Under the pieces are notes generated by a model. It was given only the letters and a program-made list of their open reading frames with translations. It was not told the DNA's origin and made no database searches. A stretch of DNA of 7,201 bases from Pseudomonadota bacterium (lineage in GTDB: Bacteria > SAR324 > XYD2-FULL-50-16 > JAHJRI01), in contig JAKSDL010000802.1 in NCBI GenBank assembly GCA_022360105.1, positions 1 through 7,201 on the forward strand. Direction: 5' to 3'. Both the position numbers and the translations under genes were made by a program. Of the stretch, positions 4,601 through 7,201 are shown piece after piece. Within the stretch, counting starts at the first letter, position 1; each line of letters begins with the position of its first letter.

Positions 4601-7201
4601 CCGGGAATTGAATGAAAGGGCAAACCAGGTAGCTCATTATCTGATTAAACTTGGAGTAGGACCGGACAGCATTGTGGGAGTGATGATGACTCGCTCCCTG
4701 GAAATGGTTATTGGTATGCTTGGCATTCTCAAAGCAGGTGGAGCTTACTTGCCACTCGATCCCACCTACCCTGAAGATCGTTTGAAGTTCCTGATTGAGG
4801 ATGCAGGTGCAACAATTGTTCTCAGTCAAAAAGTATACCAGTCACGGGTTGAATTGTTTGATGTCCAGCACCTGCTGCTTGATTGTCCCGATAATTCTCT
4901 TGCTATTCAATCCATAGACAACCCGGCCTGTCGCACTGAGCCTCATCACCTGGCGTATGTGATTTACACTTCAGGTTCAACAGGCAAGCCAAAGGGTTGT
5001 ATGCTGCCTCATGTGGCTATTTGTAATCGCATTCTGTGGATGCAGGAGGCCTATCAATTAACTGCCAATGACAGGGTCCTGCAAAAAACACCATTTACCT
5101 TTGATGTGTCTGTCTGGGAATTTTTCTGGCCTTTGATGACAGGAGCTACGATGGTTATCGCTCGTCCGGAAGGGCACAAGGATACAGGGTATTTGGCGGA
5201 ACTGATTCAGGCACAAGGTGTTACTACCTGCCATTTTGTGCCCTCCATGCTGAATTTCTTTGTGAAGGATGTTAAGGCCAGTCATTGCAAATCCCTGCGC
5301 CAGGTTTTTACCAGCGGTGAAGCATTGTCATATAATCTCACGTTGCAATTTCTCAACGATTTTGATGCCAGGCTTCATAACTTGTACGGCCCCACCGAAG
5401 CTGCTGTAGATGTCAGTTACTGGGAGTGTCATGATCGCGAGGATAAAAAAATCCCTATTGGCAAACCGATCGCCAATATTCAGTTGCTTGTGCTTGATGA
5501 AAATCTCAATCAAGTGGCCGTGGGTGAAAAAGGGGAGCTTCATATCGCAGGTGTCGGATTGGCCAGGGGATACCTGGGCAGACCGGAGTTAACCGAACAG
5601 ATTTTTATCAGGCATCCCTTTAGTGATAATCCCAACGCCCGACTATACAAAACCGGGGATGAAGTTAGATATCTGGAAGACGGAAACATCGAATACCTGG
5701 GACGTCTTGATTTTCAGGTGAAACTCAGGGGTTTCAGAATAGAACTGGGAGAGATCGAAAATGTACTGACCGAACATCCGGTAATCAATCAGGCAATTGC
5801 CATGGTGCAGGACAAAGAGACCGACGATCCCAGGTTGGTTACATACCTGGTTACCAAACGAGGCGAATCGATTACCTCCAAAGAGGTTAGAAACTATGTG
5901 AAGTCAAAATTACCGGAGTACTTTGTACCGAATGTAGTTGCCATGCTGGATGAGTTTCCGGTTACGCATCATGGCAAGGTGGATCGAAAACTACTTCCCT
6001 GGCCTGTAAACAGGGCTACAACGGCCATAACCAAGTCAGATAATAAAACGATTGAAGAATCTTCATCACAAGAAACCGATTCAAAACCTGTTGTGATCGA
6101 TTCGGTGGAAGAGATTTCCAGGAAAGTAACCGCAGAATTGAAATCGATCCTGACTCTGGATGAAATCAACATCGAAGAAGACTTTTTTGATTATGGCGTG
6201 ACATCACTAACGCTGGTGAATCTCTCACAACAGATTCAGAACTGGTATGAAATCACCATTCCCATTGAGGTTTATCTAGACAACCCCACTATCTGCAGTC
6301 TCTCCAAGTACCTGCATGAACAATTAAAAGAAAAAGCACCATTGGCAGCAGCACAGCAGGTTGAACGATCTGAACCGGCTGTTCGGGAAAACAAAACCCA
6401 AAACACTGTAACAAATGAGTCGGTTGGATCGGAACGGTATATCGAGCTTCAATCCGTTGGGTTTTCCGGGCAGGCGTATTTGGATAGAGCCCCTTCACGG
6501 GGATTCGCCAGTGGTAGCGTCAGCCTTGAGCAGATCAGTCGTTTGCTTTCCCTGTTAAGCGAAAAAATGATCAAGGAAAAACCCAGGTATCTATATCCCT
6601 CTGCCGGTGGATTAAACGCCGTACAGCTTTACCTGGCAGTAAAAGAAAATGGTATAGAAGGCCTTGGGGCCGGTACATACTATTACGATCCTCGCCAGCA
6701 CTCCCTGTTTTCGATTACTGATGACAATGCCTTTAAGCAGGCAGCATTTAATGGCTATTACCATTTTGCTTTAGAGCAGTCCGGATTTGCAGTCTTTTTC
6801 ATTGCTCAATTAAACGCCATTCTTCCTGTGTATGCGGATACCAGCAAGCTCCTGGTGACCCTCGATAGTGGTTATATGGAGCAATTGTTAATGAGTCGCA
6901 AGCAGGAATGCGGTGTGGGACTGATGCCGGTAGAAGGTTTGGATTTTGAACGGATCAAAGGATCATTTAAGTTGGATGACGGGCACATGTATGTTCATTG
7001 CCTGCTTGGCGGATCTGCTACTGACAAGGTCTTCGAAGAACCTTCCCCGGGATTGAAAGATTATCTCAATCAGAAACAAACCGGATTGAGAGATCACATC
7101 GTAAACACGGATGATCGCTCCTACCTCGATACCAGGGATAGCGAGAAGAAAATGGCCAAATTCAAATTTATGCTGAAAGAAGAGCATATCGCCTTTGAAA
7201 A
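1527..7201 (+). CDS. non-ribosomal peptide synthetase, Ser-specific oxazole module Cy-Cy-A-PCP-Ox; 3' partial
   Basis: One uninterrupted frame runs from ATG 1527 to the window edge (1,891 complete codons, no stop). The ATG is the first in frame after a stop at 1509, and the next in-frame Met is about 84 codons later, inside Cy1, so the start is well constrained. Only the CCGATAA array lies upstream, with no Shine-Dalgarno match. Domains by residue are basic tail 1-50, Cy1 57-485, Cy2 530-945, A 980-1490, PCP 1527-1600, Ox 1638-1831, then an unassigned segment. The module should activate serine, condense it with the acyl chain from the upstream PKS, cyclise it to an oxazoline and oxidise that to an oxazole. 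The enzyme is presumably cytosolic; no signal peptide or membrane segment is seen. Codon use looks like that of the PKS. The chain must be transferred onward, because no thioesterase or reductase is visible. Confidence 0.96.
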   Translation, partial: MIKRERFLSLSLEEKKQFLLKLKAKVREHTAAGKLDNTGKEVVSGKDRKDETDCQPFPLTDIQESFLVGKYAGQDGIGVGCHIYMEFEEIDLDIGRLNESWNRLVSHHDMLRAVIHKQGQQRILKETNKVQFKVNDLQSLDVTTAENKLESIRAQMSHKRYPVDEWPLFEIRVSLLSFSRYIIHLSIDEWIVDYASLTLILEQWYGLYHQPDYQLPKLTHSFRDFVLANKEEENTPRFKKHLDYWKDKLERIPGGPTLPVANSPSLEADLANSTYKRLAGNLKSDLWQALKAKSHDFGVSPTIAMLELFLELIAHWSDSRHFALVLTFFNRLPVFEGIDDLVGPFMSTNIFIFDDRDEKPFSEKLKQTQSQVWNDMDHSSVSGIRALRELKLGGSLDFDLSLPVVFTSNLANQRGEERPSWFDKASYILTQTPNVYLDHQLSEKNGNLTYSWDIAEAVFAPGMAEAMFEDYTSLLNRMATSDHYWSATSLSDLLTASETITEFQQGKMVTFDPKLPEELIIKEANGSSDQPFPLSDQQQAYLYGRLSGIGSEVSCQVYQELEVEYLDLERLESAWKQLVDHHDMLRTAVYSNGTQQILPSSSGHQIQVTDLNSLDSGQRQEALGQLRQTKKEAVFPLDQAPFCELSITKIDNRLSVIHIRIDMLVADGNSIQLVFKQLFELYNNPQKRLSKTTVSFRDYMLLHQEYKQTAGYKQSLEYWKNKMQRLPSGSDLPIQSGASGATFNHYRLNGSLKQWHVIRDKAKELGVTPGNILLTVYNKVLLAFGDNEPFTTVVVNWNRLASHQDIPKLVGDFTALCWVECRPNELSLAENIRQVHREIENDLACRPVSGLAALRRLNMNQEQNTKSFPIVFTDFMEHNGFVPPVPFKMGYGASKTPQVNLDNISYVDGDTLFFSWDANTEIIDKELITQAFAAYCQILECLVEDKKTWDATDLICHAGVNLPGRHPETNQTRIASAADLTKLERWNDTAVDYPLDSCMHQFIEDQVKKSGSATALVYEDQILSYRELNERANQVAHYLIKLGVGPDSIVGVMMTRSLEMVIGMLGILKAGGAYLPLDPTYPEDRLKFLIEDAGATIVLSQKVYQSRVELFDVQHLLLDCPDNSLAIQSIDNPACRTEPHHLAYVIYTSGSTGKPKGCMLPHVAICNRILWMQEAYQLTANDRVLQKTPFTFDVSVWEFFWPLMTGATMVIARPEGHKDTGYLAELIQAQGVTTCHFVPSMLNFFVKDVKASHCKSLRQVFTSGEALSYNLTLQFLNDFDARLHNLYGPTEAAVDVSYWECHDREDKKIPIGKPIANIQLLVLDENLNQVAVGEKGELHIAGVGLARGYLGRPELTEQIFIRHPFSDNPNARLYKTGDEVRYLEDGNIEYLGRLDFQVKLRGFRIELGEIENVLTEHPVINQAIAMVQDKETDDPRLVTYLVTKRGESITSKEVRNYVKSKLPEYFVPNVVAMLDEFPVTHHGKVDRKLLPWPVNRATTAITKSDNKTIEESSSQETDSKPVVIDSVEEISRKVTAELKSILTLDEINIEEDFFDYGVTSLTLVNLSQQIQNWYEITIPIEVYLDNPTICSLSKYLHEQLKEKAPLAAAQQVERSEPAVRENKTQNTVTNESVGSERYIELQSVGFSGQAYLDRAPSRGFASGSVSLEQISRLLSLLSEKMIKEKPRYLYPSAGGLNAVQLYLAVKENGIEGLGAGTYYYDPRQHSLFSITDDNAFKQAAFNGYYHFALEQSGFAVFFIAQLNAILPVYADTSKLLVTLDSGYMEQLLMSRKQECGVGLMPVEGLDFERIKGSFKLDDGHMYVHCLLGGSATDKVFEEPSPGLKDYLNQKQTGLRDHIVNTDDRSYLDTRDSEKKMAKFKFMLKEEHIAFE
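1695..2981 (+). other. heterocyclisation domain Cy1
   Basis: This is the first of two condensation-family heterocyclisation domains. It starts at FPLTDIQESF (residue 57) and has HHDML at 107-111. The Cy signature DxxxxDxxS is intact as D188, D193 and S196, replacing the HHxxxDG of ordinary condensation domains. SPTIAMLELFLELIAHW fits core Cy5, and PVVFTSNL (403-410) is a textbook Cy7. Thr407 and Asp438 (LDHQ) sit where the Thr/Asp pair needed for cyclodehydration lies in studied Cy domains. Two cores deviate: GDFT is replaced by GPFM (343-346), and the first core has ESF..GK instead of AY..GR. Confidence 0.92.
3114..4361 (+). other. heterocyclisation domain Cy2
   Basis: This is the second Cy domain. 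The first core, FPLSDQQQAYLYGR (from residue 532), is canonical, HHDML is repeated, and DxxxxDxxS is intact as D662, D667 and S670. GDFT is present at 811-814, unlike in Cy1. Core Cy7 is altered to PIVFTDF (869-875), but the Thr (873) is kept, and Asp902 in QVNLDN matches the second cyclodehydration residue. A Cy pair in front of one A domain is known from VibF of vibriobactin synthesis, where mutational work assigned amide formation and ring closure to different Cy domains. Confidence 0.92.
4464..5996 (+). other. adenylation domain, predicted serine-activating
   Basis: This full-length A domain activates an amino acid as its AMP ester and loads it on the PCP. Core motifs seen are A1 LSYREL (1023), A3 YTSGSTGKPKG (from 1147), A5 NLYGPTEA (1285-1292), A7 YKTGD, A8 GRLDFQVKLRGFRIELGEIE and A10 GKVDRK, with the invariant Lys at 1484. 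The pocket positions aligned to GrsA 235, 236, 239, 278, 299, 301, 322, 330, 331 and 517 are D1193, V1194, W1197, H1236, F1261, S1263, L1286, V1294, D1295 and K1484. This gives DVWHFSLVDK, the EntF-type serine code. Cysteine codes (such as DLYNLSLI) do not fit, so the ring should be an oxazole and not a thiazole. Confidence 0.93.
6105..6326 (+). other. peptidyl carrier protein (PCP) domain
   Basis: This is a carrier domain of about 74 residues. Ser1560 (codon 6204-6206) in DYGVTSLTLV is the phosphopantetheine site; the more usual GGHSL or GGDSL is replaced by GVTSL. It is joined to the A domain by a polar linker of about 30 residues rich in Ser, Thr, Glu and Lys (after residue 1490). A second polar linker, about 1601-1637, leads to the Ox domain. 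It should carry the seryl, then oxazolinyl, then oxazolyl intermediate. Confidence 0.92.
6438..7019 (+). other. FMN-dependent azoline oxidase (Ox) domain, McbC/SagB-like
   Basis: This nitroreductase-superfamily domain sits directly after the PCP, as in BlmIII of bleomycin synthesis; in EpoB the Ox lies inside the A domain. Markers are SRGF near its start, SLEQISRLLSLL, the highly typical YPSAGGLNAVQLYL (P1691, S1692), YYYDPRQHSL, a PVYAD segment with Tyr1769, DSGYMEQLLM, and a final strand near LLGGSA. Known NRPS members oxidise PCP-bound thiazolines or oxazolines to thiazoles or oxazoles with FMN. With a serine A domain the expected product is an oxazole. The Lys-Tyr pair of RiPP azoline dehydrogenases is represented only by the Tyr, which from memory is normal for NRPS versions. 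Confidence 0.9.
7020..7201 (+). other. unassigned NRPS segment after the Ox domain (cut by window edge)
   Basis: The last 60 or so codons continue in frame past the Ox domain. They are charged and polar, with a recognisable stretch DRSYLDTRDSEKKMAKFKF. No core motif of a condensation, ketosynthase, carrier or thioesterase domain is visible yet. It could be a linker belonging to the Ox domain or the start of a further domain. Confidence 0.4.

Overview
The window is an internal piece of a hybrid polyketide/non-ribosomal peptide biosynthetic cluster, read entirely on the + strand. It holds the 3' end of a trans-acyltransferase type I polyketide synthase (PKS) gene (2-1078), a repeat-filled gap (1079-1526), and the first ~1,891 codons of a large non-ribosomal peptide synthetase (NRPS) gene (1527 to past the window end). 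No other gene is supported on either strand. Base composition looks moderate by eye. Together with the lack of a Shine-Dalgarno sequence before the NRPS start, this argues against a high-GC actinomycete, but the host cannot be named from the window. REP-like palindromes and a CCGATAA heptamer array point to a repeat-rich bacterial genome.

PKS part: the fragment has the C-terminal end of a ketosynthase (FGAGGANAH motif), the flanking linker ending in the YPFKRQRCW motif typical of trans-AT enzymes, one acyl carrier protein domain (ACP; GFDSI), and an acidic C-terminal tail that looks like a docking element. The final module is KS-ACP with no reducing domain and no AT.

NRPS part: the domain order is basic N-terminal tail, Cy1, Cy2, A, PCP, Ox, then an unassigned segment cut by the window edge. 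Both heterocyclisation domains keep the DxxxxDxxS signature. The adenylation pocket reads DVWHFSLVDK, the serine code known from EntF. The last recognisable domain is a McbC/SagB-like FMN azoline oxidase. The simplest reading is that the polyketide chain on the PKS ACP is passed to serine, cyclised to an oxazoline by the tandem Cy pair, and oxidised to an oxazole while on the PCP. The cluster should therefore make an oxazole-containing polyketide-peptide.

Gap: the 448 bp between two proteins that should act consecutively carry four GTAG-headed REP-like elements. Two form an inverted pair with compensatory stem changes. Eight perfect copies of CCGATAA end one base before the NRPS ATG. The biosynthetic logic belongs to known enzyme classes. 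The less ordinary points are the tandem Cy pair with its unequal motif decay and the repeat-built leader of the NRPS gene.
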